A stretch of DNA of 64,000 nucleotides from Erwinia sp. HDF1-3R (GCF_039621855.1 NZ_CP155071.1:3348001-3412000); one strand, 5' to 3'; numbered from the stretch's first letter, positions 11,382 through 19,909 are shown. The notes: generated from the letters alone by a model not told the origin. A program made the numbers and translations.

Positions 11382-12156
11382 AAGAAACATAGAATGGTTG
11401 CCGGAGTACAGCCGGCTTCCGTCAGTAACCTGGCACAGCGGCGATGAGGTTACGCTGCATCACATCAGGAACTTCCGCTACCCGGCCGACGGTCCCGCCA
11501 TTGCTGGCTGGTACCGGCGACGGTTTTCACTGAGCGATGTGCAATCTACAGATCTTGTGCTGTCGTACTGGGGAAGCCGCCACATCGCGCACGTCTTTCT
11601 GAGCTTTAGGCTGGGCAGCGGTCAGCGCCTTGCATTTTCCGTAGAAACACGGCGACAGGAGGGGCAACCCTGGTCGGCATGGCGGGGCTTTCTGAATGCG
11701 TATCCGGTCATCTACGTGGCCGGCGATGAACGGGATCTGATCGGACAGCGCCTCTGCCGCAGGCAGGAGCGGATGTATCTCTATCCCATGTCCCTGTCAG
11801 CAGGGCATTCCGCATCACTCATGCACGATTATCTTTTACGCATTTCACGCATCAGTCGTGACCCTGAGTATTACCACACGATCTGGAACAACTGCACGAC
11901 CAACATTCTGCGGCATGGCCGGACGCTCTCTCCTGACATGCGCTATCACTGGCAATTGCTCCTGAGCGGTCATGCGGACCGCTACTGTTATAACCGGGGA
12001 CTGCTAAAGAATTGGGGATTGATCAACCAACGAGCATCCTTTGATGTTTTGAAAAGTACAAGCAGACTGCTGCCACCTGCCCGTATTGACCGCGATTTTT
12101 CAGATAGGATCCGAATGGTACATGCAGTAGGTCCTTTAAATCACCCCATGTCCTGA
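11374..12156 (+). CDS. DUF4105 / Lnb N-terminal-like papain-fold protein
   Basis: A 260-residue protein from the GTG at 11374, which is preceded by AAGGAAGGA and overlaps the previous stop by 8 bases; a GTG at 11341 is a less likely start. It carries family motifs of DUF4105, the domain also found in the lipoprotein transacylase Lnb: YWGSRHIAHVFLSF (His73), SVETRRQ, AYPVIYVAGDERDLIGQR, MYLYPMSLS, and YHTIWNNCTTNI (Cys174). The His...Cys order matches the papain-like domain of the preceding gene. Many relatives are exported, but no signal peptide or membrane helix is visible here, which is odd. Function is inferred only from fold and neighbours; lipoprotein or peptidoglycan acyl/peptidyl chemistry is possible. 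Confidence 0.75.
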   Translation: MNKRNIEWLPEYSRLPSVTWHSGDEVTLHHIRNFRYPADGPAIAGWYRRRFSLSDVQSTDLVLSYWGSRHIAHVFLSFRLGSGQRLAFSVETRRQEGQPWSAWRGFLNAYPVIYVAGDERDLIGQRLCRRQERMYLYPMSLSAGHSASLMHDYLLRISRISRDPEYYHTIWNNCTTNILRHGRTLSPDMRYHWQLLLSGHADRYCYNRGLLKNWGLINQRASFDVLKSTSRLLPPARIDRDFSDRIRMVHAVGPLNHPMS

Positions 12157-12288
12157 ATAGTGAATAATAGGGAAAATTGGAAGCACGGGAGCGATCAATA
12201 CCCGACCAGCGACCTTACTGAACTTTTTTCATTATCCCGCCCAATGGTTTACCGAACGCTGGCTCGTACAATAAACAGGAAGAGCTAA

Positions 12289-12552
12289 ATGACAAAAGAT
12301 ACAAATCTATCTCGTATCAAATTTATAAACTGCGATGACGGCAATGAAATTTTAGCGAAAAATATCAAGGTCGTTCTGCCAAATAACGCTAGCTTTGTCA
12401 TTGAGTCTGAGCCGGGAAGAGAAGGCTCAGTGGTATTTATTATGCCCTGGGGAAGTCCAGAAGATCAGACATTCAGCATCTTTTCAATCGAACCTGGTGG
12501 TGCAAATCTATTCTCTGTAAATGTTGTCGAGCTTGCCCGACGTACTGACTGA
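12289..12552 (+). CDS. small hypothetical protein, 87 residues
   Basis: Not a family I recognise. The predicted product is soluble and beta-rich in character (alternating hydrophobics: IKVVLPNNASFVIE; GSVVFIMPWG; FSIFSIEPGG), with no signal peptide. The ATG is preceded by AGGAAG at good spacing. A degenerate copy of its first 30 or so codons occurs at 15540-15641, on the far side of the protease gene. The existence of two copies and the good ribosome site support it as a real gene. It could belong to the operon upstream (132-base gap) or form its own unit. Confidence 0.55.
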   Translation: MTKDTNLSRIKFINCDDGNEILAKNIKVVLPNNASFVIESEPGREGSVVFIMPWGSPEDQTFSIFSIEPGGANLFSVNVVELARRTD

Positions 12553-12681
12553 ATCAGGTAAACTCAGACAGCTATCATCCGCAGCGCGGTAGCAAATTTG
12601 AGAGCCGGAAATTCCGGCGATTCCCGCTTACCTCCACAAGGCGGGCGTGTTATTTCGGGTGATTGTGGTTTTACCGCTAAA

Positions 12682-12723
12682 GACAGATTGCCGCAGCTGG
12701 GTAGCCAGCTGCGGCAATCTGTC
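12682..12723. repeat. perfect 19-bp inverted repeat with 4-base loop
   Basis: Arms at 12682-12700 and 12705-12723 are exact reverse complements (GACAGATTGCCGCAGCTGG and its complement) around the loop GTAG. No run of T follows on either side, so it is not a standard intrinsic terminator, although it could stop the small upstream gene or the protease gene running towards it. It may be the trace of a palindromic mobile element. Confidence 0.85.
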
Positions 12724-12840
12724 CACGTTTTTCACCTGCCGACAGATATCAACAAGGTGATCCAGGAGGCCTCACACAAGTGGACGATGCCGCTGAGAGA
12801 CGGGTGCATGGCAAACCCACTAAGTCACTACCAATATACT

Positions 12841-14856
12841 CTATTTCACTTTCTCCCAAACATTGTCGGTACCCGGCTGCATACCCTTAGTCCACCACTT
12901 AGCCATCCAGGCGTGACCTTCCCACAGTACCCTTTCCCCACCGTTATACGCTTTGCCTGAATTCCATGTCTGGTTATCCGCTTTATTTGTGTTTTCCCAG
13001 ACCTCATGACTTATTGGATTGTTACCTCTGGTCCACCATCGCGCCTTGTAGGTTTTACCCTGCCAGGTGACTGTGTCTCCACCGTTATACACTTTGCCTG
13101 AATTCCAGGTCTGGTTATCCGCTTTATTTGTGTTTTCCCAGACCTCATGACTTATTGGGTTGTCACCTCTGCTCCACCATCGCGCTTTGTAGGTTTTACC
13201 CTGCCAGGTGACTGTGTCTCCGGCGTTATAAGTTGCAGAGCTCTTCCATGTACCCTCAACATCTTCAACCCTATCGACCTTATGTTTTATAGTGAAGTCA
13301 AACGCATCAGAATCCTGTTCGCCATTATTTACTATCAGACGAAACCTTAGGTCTGTCTCTTTTTCCGTTTTATTAAATGTTAAGTTTGCTTTAGATTGGT
13401 TAGCCCCTGTCATCGCGACTGCTGGCCCGGAAATCTGCTCCCATTTATAGCTCAGTACCTTTCCTTCCGGGTCGGTGGAATCTGTACCGTCTAAAGTAAC
13501 TTTGGCTGCACCAGTAACTTCAGTCGGATATTTCACCGCAGCAATGGGTTTTTCATTAACGGTGACATCTTCTTTCTCAATGCTCGCTTTTAATGTCAAC
13601 ACATTGTGATATGAACTCTCCTCCCAACCCTGTGCTTCAATGTTAAATGAACCGCTATATTTACCCGGAGGTAAATCAGCATTATCTTCTGCGTAATAGC
13701 GAACATTTAATGCACTGGAACCATTTTCGCAGATATAAGCATTATTCATTGCCGTTTCTCCACACCCACTATTTCGCCATGCACGGAAAACAACATTATA
13801 GCTTTGTTGTTCATCCTGTCTCTTAAGCTGAACAGTTATCTGAGCGAATCCTTTTTCATCAGTATTAATCAGGCCGTTAGGTCCCTGCGCATCCTGCTGA
13901 TTCGGGACGACGTAAGCCACGCTACCGAAATCTAATTCCCGGGAGAAATCCGGGAGAATAACGACATTCTCTGCTGTTAACGTTATTTTATCCTGTAGCG
14001 TTGCCACATCAGGATAGATAGATTTAATCCAGGAGATATACTTACTTACTCTGGCTCCTGTGGACTTATTGCCGCCCTGACCATTAGTGGTAGCAATAAT
14101 GGTCCAGAAGCCTTTTTGCTGTTGCCACCATGATGAACCACTGTCACCAGCGCGGACGCCCGCCCAGGCCATAGGATTATTCTGCGGTTGAAAAGACGCT
14201 CCTATCCCATGTTCCTCTTCCCATATACCATTGATGTAACTCTGTCCCCAGGCACGACGCTCTGAAAAATAATTATCATTGTAAAGTTCATTCTGGGTCC
14301 CCCAGGTACCGTAGCCAACAAAATCAACCACTTTATTGATTTCATCTTCCCCGTCATAAAGCCATGGCCCCTGGATTTTTTGCCCCCGGTCGTCAAGCAT
14401 AGGTTTTATTTTATTTGCAACAATAACGGAAACATCAGTTGATGCCCCGCCAAAACCTTCAGGCCTATTTATCCGGTAGGGATGGATATATGATACCCCA
14501 CCAGAAGCAATAGCCTGACCGTTTCTGTCATAGAAAGTTCCGTTCCAGGGCGCGCTTAATACATTGTTGTTACTAATGCAATGCGCTGCAGTCAAAATAT
14601 AGGTTTTATCACCCTCTTCACCCAGCCAGGTTGCGGTACAGTATCCTCCGGCTGTGGTTCTTCCGACAGCCTGAAAAGGAAGCATGTTACTTTTTTTAAC
14701 CAAAGGTGCATATGCTTGCTTTATCGTCCCTTTTACATCAGTAGTTTTTCCATGGTTTTTTTCAAACATCTCATCACTGATAGCAATTGAATGAGCATTC
14801 AGGCTAATGACGTATAACAGCACGCCCGTTACAGAAGAAAACTTGAGTTCTTTCAT
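12841..14856 (-). CDS. secreted trypsin-like serine protease with PKD and three chitin-binding (CBM5/12-like) modules
   Basis: A 671-residue protein. The signal peptide is about residues 1-22 (KFSSVTGVLLYVISLNAHS). The chymotrypsin-fold protease domain, about 60-290, has triad residues His92 (TAAHC), Asp141 (TDVSVIV) and Ser239 (RAGDSGSS); Cys73/Cys93 are placed for the usual disulfide. A beta-sandwich linker precedes a PKD-like domain at about 436-525 (AKVTLDGTDSTDPEGKVLSY). Three tandem tryptophan-rich modules of 44-47 residues follow (534-580, 581-627, 628-671; W-x-G-x-x-Y-x-A-x-W-W core), typical of carbohydrate-binding family 5/12. Probable role: extracellular proteolysis anchored to chitin or similar glycans. 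The gene is AT-richer than its neighbours, suggesting acquisition. Confidence 0.85.
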   Translation of the reverse strand: MKELKFSSVTGVLLYVISLNAHSIAISDEMFEKNHGKTTDVKGTIKQAYAPLVKKSNMLPFQAVGRTTAGGYCTATWLGEEGDKTYILTAAHCISNNNVLSAPWNGTFYDRNGQAIASGGVSYIHPYRINRPEGFGGASTDVSVIVANKIKPMLDDRGQKIQGPWLYDGEDEINKVVDFVGYGTWGTQNELYNDNYFSERRAWGQSYINGIWEEEHGIGASFQPQNNPMAWAGVRAGDSGSSWWQQQKGFWTIIATTNGQGGNKSTGARVSKYISWIKSIYPDVATLQDKITLTAENVVILPDFSRELDFGSVAYVVPNQQDAQGPNGLINTDEKGFAQITVQLKRQDEQQSYNVVFRAWRNSGCGETAMNNAYICENGSSALNVRYYAEDNADLPPGKYSGSFNIEAQGWEESSYHNVLTLKASIEKEDVTVNEKPIAAVKYPTEVTGAAKVTLDGTDSTDPEGKVLSYKWEQISGPAVAMTGANQSKANLTFNKTEKETDLRFRLIVNNGEQDSDAFDFTIKHKVDRVEDVEGTWKSSATYNAGDTVTWQGKTYKARWWSRGDNPISHEVWENTNKADNQTWNSGKVYNGGDTVTWQGKTYKARWWTRGNNPISHEVWENTNKADNQTWNSGKAYNGGERVLWEGHAWMAKWWTKGMQPGTDNVWEKVK
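12976..13257 (-). repeat. near-identical 141-bp tandem repeat inside the protease gene
   Basis: The DNA encoding chitin-binding modules 1 (13117-13257) and 2 (12976-13116) is almost identical over its core, including long exact stretches around GGTTTTACCCTGCCAGGTG. Module 3 (12844-12975) has diverged. The near-identity indicates recent duplication or gene conversion and makes module copy number likely to vary between strains. Confidence 0.85.
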
Positions 14857-15539
14857 TTAGAGCACAACCTCAATATTTATAAAATAATTTCCCTGGGAAA
14901 TAAATTACAGGCTAAAGTCACTTTCAATTATGTTCTACAGAAACAAATCCGTCACCGGCCTGTCAGAAAAGCACCCCCCCTCTTTTTAAATATATTTTTA
15001 CCGAAAATTACAACTCAATCATTATAAACAGCACACCCCCCTCATACATTACCTTCGGGGATTCTATAATATAAAGATAACGTCATTCAGTATTACAGGG
15101 ATGCCCAACACGTTATCTCCTATCCTTTCAAGAACCACATCATAGAATGAGCTTATTAATACAGTACAGTAGAAGCATCTTGTTCTTAGTGAGAATAATC
15201 GTAAGCCTGCCTTGATCAGAAATAACCGGCTTCATTCTGGCTGCATATTTTAACACCGGACGCTTTGCCGTAAGCATGCTATCTACGACGCTACTTTCTA
15301 TCTCTGGCGCAGGAGGTTTGGCAGCATGGAAATAATGTACGAGGCAAAGTGGCTGTCGCGGGAACGCCGGCGCGTTGGTTACCGGCGTATCTGGCAGCTT
15401 TAGAGGTGTGACAGCCTCTGAGCATGCCGTGAAACCACGGTTAATCCAGCCGCAAGCCAACACAGAACGGATTGGTTGAGAGTTTCAGGGGGGGCTTTCG
15501 CGATGAATTTCTGGATGAATCTAATCGTGGTGGCAGGTC
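14857..15539. other. AT-rich intergenic region upstream of the protease
   Basis: No supported gene. It contains the presumed promoter of the protease gene on the reverse strand. A reverse open frame at 15140-15463 has no recognisable domain. The region is much more AT-rich than the neighbouring men operon and forms part of the accessory segment. Confidence 0.45.
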
Positions 15540-15641
15540 AATCTATATCGTGTTAAATTTATAAACAGCGATAACGGAACAGAAATTTTAGCGATAAATA
15601 TCAAGGTCGTTTTGCCAATTAACGCCAGCTTCACTATAGCT
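15540..15641 (+). pseudogene. truncated copy of the small gene at 12289-12552
   Basis: Translated forward from 15540 it reads NLYRVKFINSDNGTEILAIN and continues IKVVLPINASFTIA, matching residues 6-39 of the 87-residue protein; by my count 83 of 102 bases agree. No start codon is present in frame at the expected place and the match ends abruptly, followed by unrelated sequence. With the intact copy it brackets the protease gene in direct orientation. Confidence 0.75.
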
Positions 15642-15752
15642 TGCCGGGGCCGGAATTATTCACCTGGTCCAGAACCTCCATCAATCGTGCGCTGACCGGG
15701 CGGGAAGGACGTTTATCAATAAGAGGCCGCTGGGCAGTCGCAGGGGCAGAAA

Positions 15753-17174
15753 TCACCCTCCATTACTCCCGCTTTCGCATAGCGCTACCCACGCCATAAG
15801 CCGCTTCCTTGAAATTTTAACCCCGCCGCCGCTCAGATCGGGCAGCCTGTACCATGCTACCGGCCGCTGGAAACCGGCCAGCCTGCTGCCTGCCCAGTCG
15901 GCAATCTCTGCCAGCGTGGCGGCCTCTGTTGCTACCAGCGCGACCGGGCGATGACCATATTCAGCGTCCTCGCGCGGCACAATAAAAACTTGTGAAATAG
16001 CGGGATGCGCCAGCAAAATCTGCTCGATCTGCTCGGGCTGAATACCTTCTCCGGCAGAGAAAAACTGATTATCCATGCGTCCGCACACCCGAAGCTCCCC
16101 TGCCCGCCAGTCGCCTCTGTCGCGGGTAGAGAACCAGCCCTCCTCGTCCGTCAGCGGGATCAGGCCACCGTTTCGCCAGTAGCCGCAGCCCAGCGCCGCC
16201 GACCGAATCTGGATCTGGCCGTCATTAATGCGGATGCGCTGCCCGTGAAGCGGCAGGCCCACGCCCTCTTTCCCATCTGCCCGCTTAGCGGCCACGGTGG
16301 AGGCGGTTTCCGTCAGGCCATATCCGCACCAGCAGGCGATGCCGCGCGCTTCCGCCTCCGAGGTTAACGAGGCCGGTATTGCCGCTCCACCCAGCAGCAC
16401 GGTATGCAGCGTTTCCGGCAGCGAGGGCTGCTGCAACACCCGCCAGAGCTGCGTAGGCACCAGCGAGGCGAAAGTGGCGTTTTCCAGCGCCCGGGACAGG
16501 GGTAGTTCGCCCGGCAGCACCAGCCCGCCCCCCATCAGCAGCCAGCGCCAGAGAATGCCCTGTCCGGAAACGTGAAACAGCGGCAGGGAGAGCAGCCAGC
16601 TCTCTTCGGCGGTAAACCCCAGCCGCTCACACACGCCCGACGCACTGGCCAGATGCGCGCTGAACCTGTGTGCGACCGCCTTCGGGGTGCCGCCGGAGCC
16701 GGAGGTAAAGGTCAGCGTGGCGATGTGGGCGGGATCCCACGGGTGTGGGATCCCGCCCGCCTGCTCCGCCAGGGTCAGTACACGGAGTGCAGTATCGGTT
16801 TCGCTTTCGGGGGGCAAAAAAAGGGACGCAGGGGGGGAGTCGATTTCTCTTTCAGCCGTCAGGATAAACTCTGCATCAAGGCCGCAGAGCATCGCCGTCA
16901 GCTGGGCAGCAGGGAGTCGGGGGTTGACCGGTATCAGCCGCGCGCCGCATTTGAGTAGCGCCAGATACGCCAGCAGGCTCGTTTCACCGTTCGCTCCCCG
17001 GAGCACCACGGCACTGCCGCAGCGTACCCCCTGCTGGCTGAACCCAACGGCCAGACGCTCAATCCTTGCGGCCAGCGTATGCCAGTCGTAGCCCTGTTCA
17101 CCGCAGCAGAGCGCAACTCGCTGCGGATAACGTCGCGCCCAGCATAGCCAGGGCCAGTCAGTTAGCTCTGTCAT
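15753..17174 (-). CDS. menE: O-succinylbenzoate-CoA ligase
   Basis: Adenylate-forming enzyme that activates o-succinylbenzoate with CoA in menaquinone synthesis. The ATP/AMP-binding P-loop motif is TFTSGSGGTPKAVAHRF, and the second motif is CGYGLTETAS. The C-terminal part includes the CGRMDNQFFSAGEGIQPEQ region and a catalytic lysine near KISRKRLM. Length is 473 residues against about 451 in E. coli. It is the last gene of menF-D-H-B-C-E. Its ATG lies inside the first copy of a 53-bp tandem repeat derived from the menC/menE junction, so it is separated from menC by about 90 bases instead of the usual tight overlap. Confidence 0.96.
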   Translation of the reverse strand: MTELTDWPWLCWARRYPQRVALCCGEQGYDWHTLAARIERLAVGFSQQGVRCGSAVVLRGANGETSLLAYLALLKCGARLIPVNPRLPAAQLTAMLCGLDAEFILTAEREIDSPPASLFLPPESETDTALRVLTLAEQAGGIPHPWDPAHIATLTFTSGSGGTPKAVAHRFSAHLASASGVCERLGFTAEESWLLSLPLFHVSGQGILWRWLLMGGGLVLPGELPLSRALENATFASLVPTQLWRVLQQPSLPETLHTVLLGGAAIPASLTSEAEARGIACWCGYGLTETASTVAAKRADGKEGVGLPLHGQRIRINDGQIQIRSAALGCGYWRNGGLIPLTDEEGWFSTRDRGDWRAGELRVCGRMDNQFFSAGEGIQPEQIEQILLAHPAISQVFIVPREDAEYGHRPVALVATEAATLAEIADWAGSRLAGFQRPVAWYRLPDLSGGGVKISRKRLMAWVALCESGSNGG

Positions 17175-17316
17175 ATGCTCTCCAGCTCACCCTGCGAGAC
17201 AGCGGGCGGCATATTCAGCTCTGCCATATGCTCTCCAGCTCACCCTGCGAGACAACGGGCGGCATATTCAGCTCTGCCATATGCTCTCCAGCTCACCCTG
17301 CGAGACAACGGGCAGC
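17172..17316 (-). repeat. 53-bp unit in three tandem copies at the menC/menE junction
   Basis: Copies begin at 17172, 17225 and 17278 with CATATGCTCTCCAGCTCACC; the third runs out at about 17314 inside menC. Each unit contains the last codons of menC and the start region of menE. The two outer copies therefore look like duplicated junction DNA that moved menE away from menC. Copies differ by only a few bases, so the event is recent. Confidence 0.93.
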
Positions 17317-18278
17317 GCGCTGCCGGGCCAGCAGCGGATAAGCTGCTGCTGCATTAGCGCAAGCGTATCCAGCCCGGGCACCGCATCCGGCGTCAGCCAG
17401 CGGGCGATACGCGCCAGCTGCGTCAGGCCCAGGCTCGACTCCAGCGAGGAGCCTATCACCGCGACCAGCCCCGCCCGCTGTGCAAGCTCTACGCGCTGGC
17501 GAACGGCGTGCAGGCTGCCGGTCAGGGTGGGTTTGATGATGACTGCGCGAAGATGAGGCTCAGCCTTCAGGGTGAAACCCGGCTCGCGCGCGCTTTCATC
17601 CCAGCCCAGGGCGATGCCCGTCTCCAGGGCAAAGCGGCGAGACTCTGCCGCCGTACGGCACGGCTCCTCAATAAACGCGATACGAGAATGGTATTCGCTG
17701 GCGACGAAGTGGGCAAAGCGGGCGGCTTTATCGGGCGACCAGCTGCGGTTGGCATCCAGCCGCAGCGTCAGCCCCGGCACCGCTTCCAGCAGCAGATTGA
17801 CCATTACGCCATCGCGCACCGGTTCGTACAGCCCCACCTTCATTTTGGCGACCGTAGCGCGCTGTTGCCGCAGCCTGTCGATAAGCTCATCGGGATCGCC
17901 ATTGCAGAGAAGGGCACTGTCGTAATTCCCCTCTCCCAGGAGCTCGCCGGATAATTCCGCCTGGGCGCAGCTCAGACCAAAGGCAACCGACGGTAGCCGA
18001 CTTTCACTGTCCAGCTCACCCCGACACCAGCGAGACAGCCGACTTTCGCTGTCCGGCTCACCCCGGCACCAGCGCGACAGCCACGCGATGGCGTCCTGCC
18101 GCGCCTCGTCCAGCGACTCAGCGCTGAATCCGACCAGCGGCGCGATCTCTCCCCATCCTTCGCGATCGTCTTCCTCAAGCCTGACCAGCAGGCCGGATCG
18201 GGTTTTGATGCGTCGGTCCCGCAGAACCGTGCCCGCCTCAAGGGGGATCGCATAATGAAATAACGCAGCGCGGCGCAT
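17268..18278 (-). CDS. menC: o-succinylbenzoate synthase
   Basis: Enolase-superfamily dehydratase producing o-succinylbenzoate from SHCHC. Catalytic lysines are in [11 protein letters not shown], and metal ligands in [15 protein letters not shown] and GWDES; the second catalytic lysine is in VIKPTLTGS. It has 336 residues compared with 320 in E. coli. The excess is largely explained by a 14-residue tandem duplication (67-80 and 81-94, LSRWCRGE[PL]DSESR) in the N-terminal capping domain, far from the active site. The start ATG overlaps the menB stop by one base. The stop lies in the 53-bp junction repeat. Confidence 0.96.
   Translation of the reverse strand: MRRAALFHYAIPLEAGTVLRDRRIKTRSGLLVRLEEDDREGWGEIAPLVGFSAESLDEARQDAIAWLSRWCRGEPDSESRLSRWCRGELDSESRLPSVAFGLSCAQAELSGELLGEGNYDSALLCNGDPDELIDRLRQQRATVAKMKVGLYEPVRDGVMVNLLLEAVPGLTLRLDANRSWSPDKAARFAHFVASEYHSRIAFIEEPCRTAAESRRFALETGIALGWDESAREPGFTLKAEPHLRAVIIKPTLTGSLHAVRQRVELAQRAGLVAVIGSSLESSLGLTQLARIARWLTPDAVPGLDTLALMQQQLIRCWPGSALPVVSQGELESIWQS
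17997..18080 (-). repeat. 42-bp in-frame tandem duplication within menC
   Basis: Two adjacent 42-base units encode [14 protein letters not shown] and [14 protein letters not shown]. They differ at a few positions. The unit shares the string TCCAGCTCACCC followed by GCGAGACAG with the 53-bp repeat at the menC/menE junction, which suggests a common origin or mechanism. Confidence 0.88.
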
Positions 18279-19135
18279 CAGGGATTCCGCGTAAATTTAC
18301 TGAAGTCGGGCTGGCGCTTCTGATTGAACGCGTTACGCCCCTCCTGCCCCTCTTCCGTCATATAGAACAGCATGGTGGCATTGCCGGCCAGCTCCTGTAA
18401 TCCGGCCTGACCGTCGCAGTCGGCGTTAAGCGCCGCCTTCAGACAGCGCAGCGCCATTGGGCTGTTCTGCAACATCTCGCGACACCAGCTTACCGTCTCC
18501 TGTTCCAGCGCGGCCAGCGGGACCACCGCATTGACCAGCCCCATCTCCAGCGCCTGCTGCGCACTGTACATCCGGCACAGGAACCAGATCTCCCGCGCCT
18601 TTTTTTGCCCGACGATACGCGCCATATAGGCAGCGCCCCACCCGCCGTCAAAGGAGCCGACTTTAGGCCCGGTCTGACCGAACTGAGCATTATCAGCCGC
18701 GATGGTCAGGTCACACAGCATATGCAACACGTGCCCACCGCCCACCGCGTAGCCCGCCACCATCGCCACCACGGGTTTAGGACAGGTGCGGATCTGCCGC
18801 TGGAAGTCGAGCACGTTAAGATGGTGTACGCCCGATTCATCCTGATAGCCGCCGTAGTCGCCGCGAATTTTCTGATCCCCGCCCGCGCAAAACGCCTCAT
18901 TCCCCTCACCGGTGAGGATAATTACCCCCACCCGCTCATCGTGACGGGCATTGTCTAACGCCTTAATCATCTCCTTAACCGTTTGAGGCCGAAAGGCATT
19001 GCGCACCTCCGGACGGTTGAGGGTGATTTTTGCAATACCCTCCGGTGATTTGTGAAAGCGGATATCGCCATAGCCGGCGCTACAGTCCAGCCATTCAACC
19101 GGTGCCGATAACATTTCTGGATCAGGATAGATCAT
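18278..19135 (-). CDS. menB: 1,4-dihydroxy-2-naphthoyl-CoA synthase
   Basis: Crotonase-family enzyme closing the second ring of the naphthoquinone. At 285 residues it has exactly the E. coli length. The oxyanion-hole segments are [20 protein letters not shown] and [20 protein letters not shown], and the active-site loop [17 protein letters not shown] is intact. It is in the operon between menH (9-base gap) and menC (one-base overlap). The product feeds MenI/MenA elsewhere. Confidence 0.98.
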   Translation of the reverse strand: MIYPDPEMLSAPVEWLDCSAGYGDIRFHKSPEGIAKITLNRPEVRNAFRPQTVKEMIKALDNARHDERVGVIILTGEGNEAFCAGGDQKIRGDYGGYQDESGVHHLNVLDFQRQIRTCPKPVVAMVAGYAVGGGHVLHMLCDLTIAADNAQFGQTGPKVGSFDGGWGAAYMARIVGQKKAREIWFLCRMYSAQQALEMGLVNAVVPLAALEQETVSWCREMLQNSPMALRCLKAALNADCDGQAGLQELAGNATMLFYMTEEGQEGRNAFNQKRQPDFSKFTRNP

Positions 19136-19144
19136 GATTATTCC

Positions 19145-19909
19145 TTAGTCGGGAAGACGCTGCGCCAGATGGCGGGCGAACGCCTGGGGATTGGCCCGAT
19201 GGGCGTTATGGCCCGCTGCGGGGAGGGTTTCAAATGGAATTCCAGCCTGCTCTGCCAGCGATCTGAAACGGCGATCCTGTTCTCCACAGAGATACTGTAG
19301 CGGGCAGGTGAGCTGCGCGATGTCAGGGCGTAAATCGGGCTGTACGGCGAGTGAGGTGGCTATCAGCATCTCCGCCAGTGCCTGAGGATGATTGTTGCGG
19401 CGCAGGGCGATCAGCGCCTGGCGATCAGGTTCCCCGAGGTCGGCAAAAACGGCCTGGCGATACCAGCCGTCAAGGGTCTGCTCCAGCGGCTGCTGGCGGA
19501 ATCTCCTGGCCCAGGCCCGATCGTTTTCACGTCGCTGCTGCCGCTCCTCATCGCTGGTCAGCCCGAAATGCCCGCCCTCGACGGTCAGCCCCAGCAGATC
19601 GCTGCCGCCATGACGGCAGGCGTGGTATAACGCCACGCGCCCCCCGAGCGAATAGCCGATCAGCCAGTAGCGTTTCACCCGATGAAAGCGCAGCGTGGCG
19701 GTGAGACGTTCAGAGAGCTGCTCGAAATCGGCTACCCGCTGCGCGCGGGAGCCACCGTGTGCGGGCAGGTCAATACTGAGCTGGGGACTGTCAGGAAAGT
19801 AGCGCTGCACGCTTAGCCATTCTGCCCCGCTGCCAAGAAAACCATGCAGCCAGACCAGTACCGGCCTGTCGCTAACGTGCTTACCGCACCACTGCGCGTG
19901 AAGGATCAT
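19145..19909 (-). CDS. menH: SHCHC synthase
   Basis: 2-succinyl-6-hydroxy-2,4-cyclohexadiene-1-carboxylate synthase, an alpha/beta hydrolase acting between MenD and MenC. The nucleophile elbow is GYSLGGR, the oxyanion loop is WLHGFLGSG, and the catalytic histidine is in PAAGHNAHR. It is 254 residues long, the usual size. The ATG overlaps the menD stop as ATGA, so the two genes are translationally coupled. Confidence 0.95.
   Translation of the reverse strand: MILHAQWCGKHVSDRPVLVWLHGFLGSGAEWLSVQRYFPDSPQLSIDLPAHGGSRAQRVADFEQLSERLTATLRFHRVKRYWLIGYSLGGRVALYHACRHGGSDLLGLTVEGGHFGLTSDEERQQRRENDRAWARRFRQQPLEQTLDGWYRQAVFADLGEPDRQALIALRRNNHPQALAEMLIATSLAVQPDLRPDIAQLTCPLQYLCGEQDRRFRSLAEQAGIPFETLPAAGHNAHRANPQAFARHLAQRLPD

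Noticed and set aside
12598-12960. 120-codon forward frame overlapping the protease 3' end
   Set aside because: Runs through the 19-bp hairpin and into the well-supported protease gene on the other strand.
15140-15463. 107-codon reverse frame in the accessory region
   Set aside because: No domain, no clear ribosome site and no second line of evidence; it could be a gene remnant, but I cannot support it.
17172-17316. Possible CRISPR array
   Set aside because: Copies are contiguous, with no unique spacers; the unit contains gene ends.
17066-17357. Forward frames across the 53-bp repeats
   Set aside because: The repeated peptide pattern merely reflects the tandem DNA repeat, opposite to menC and menE.
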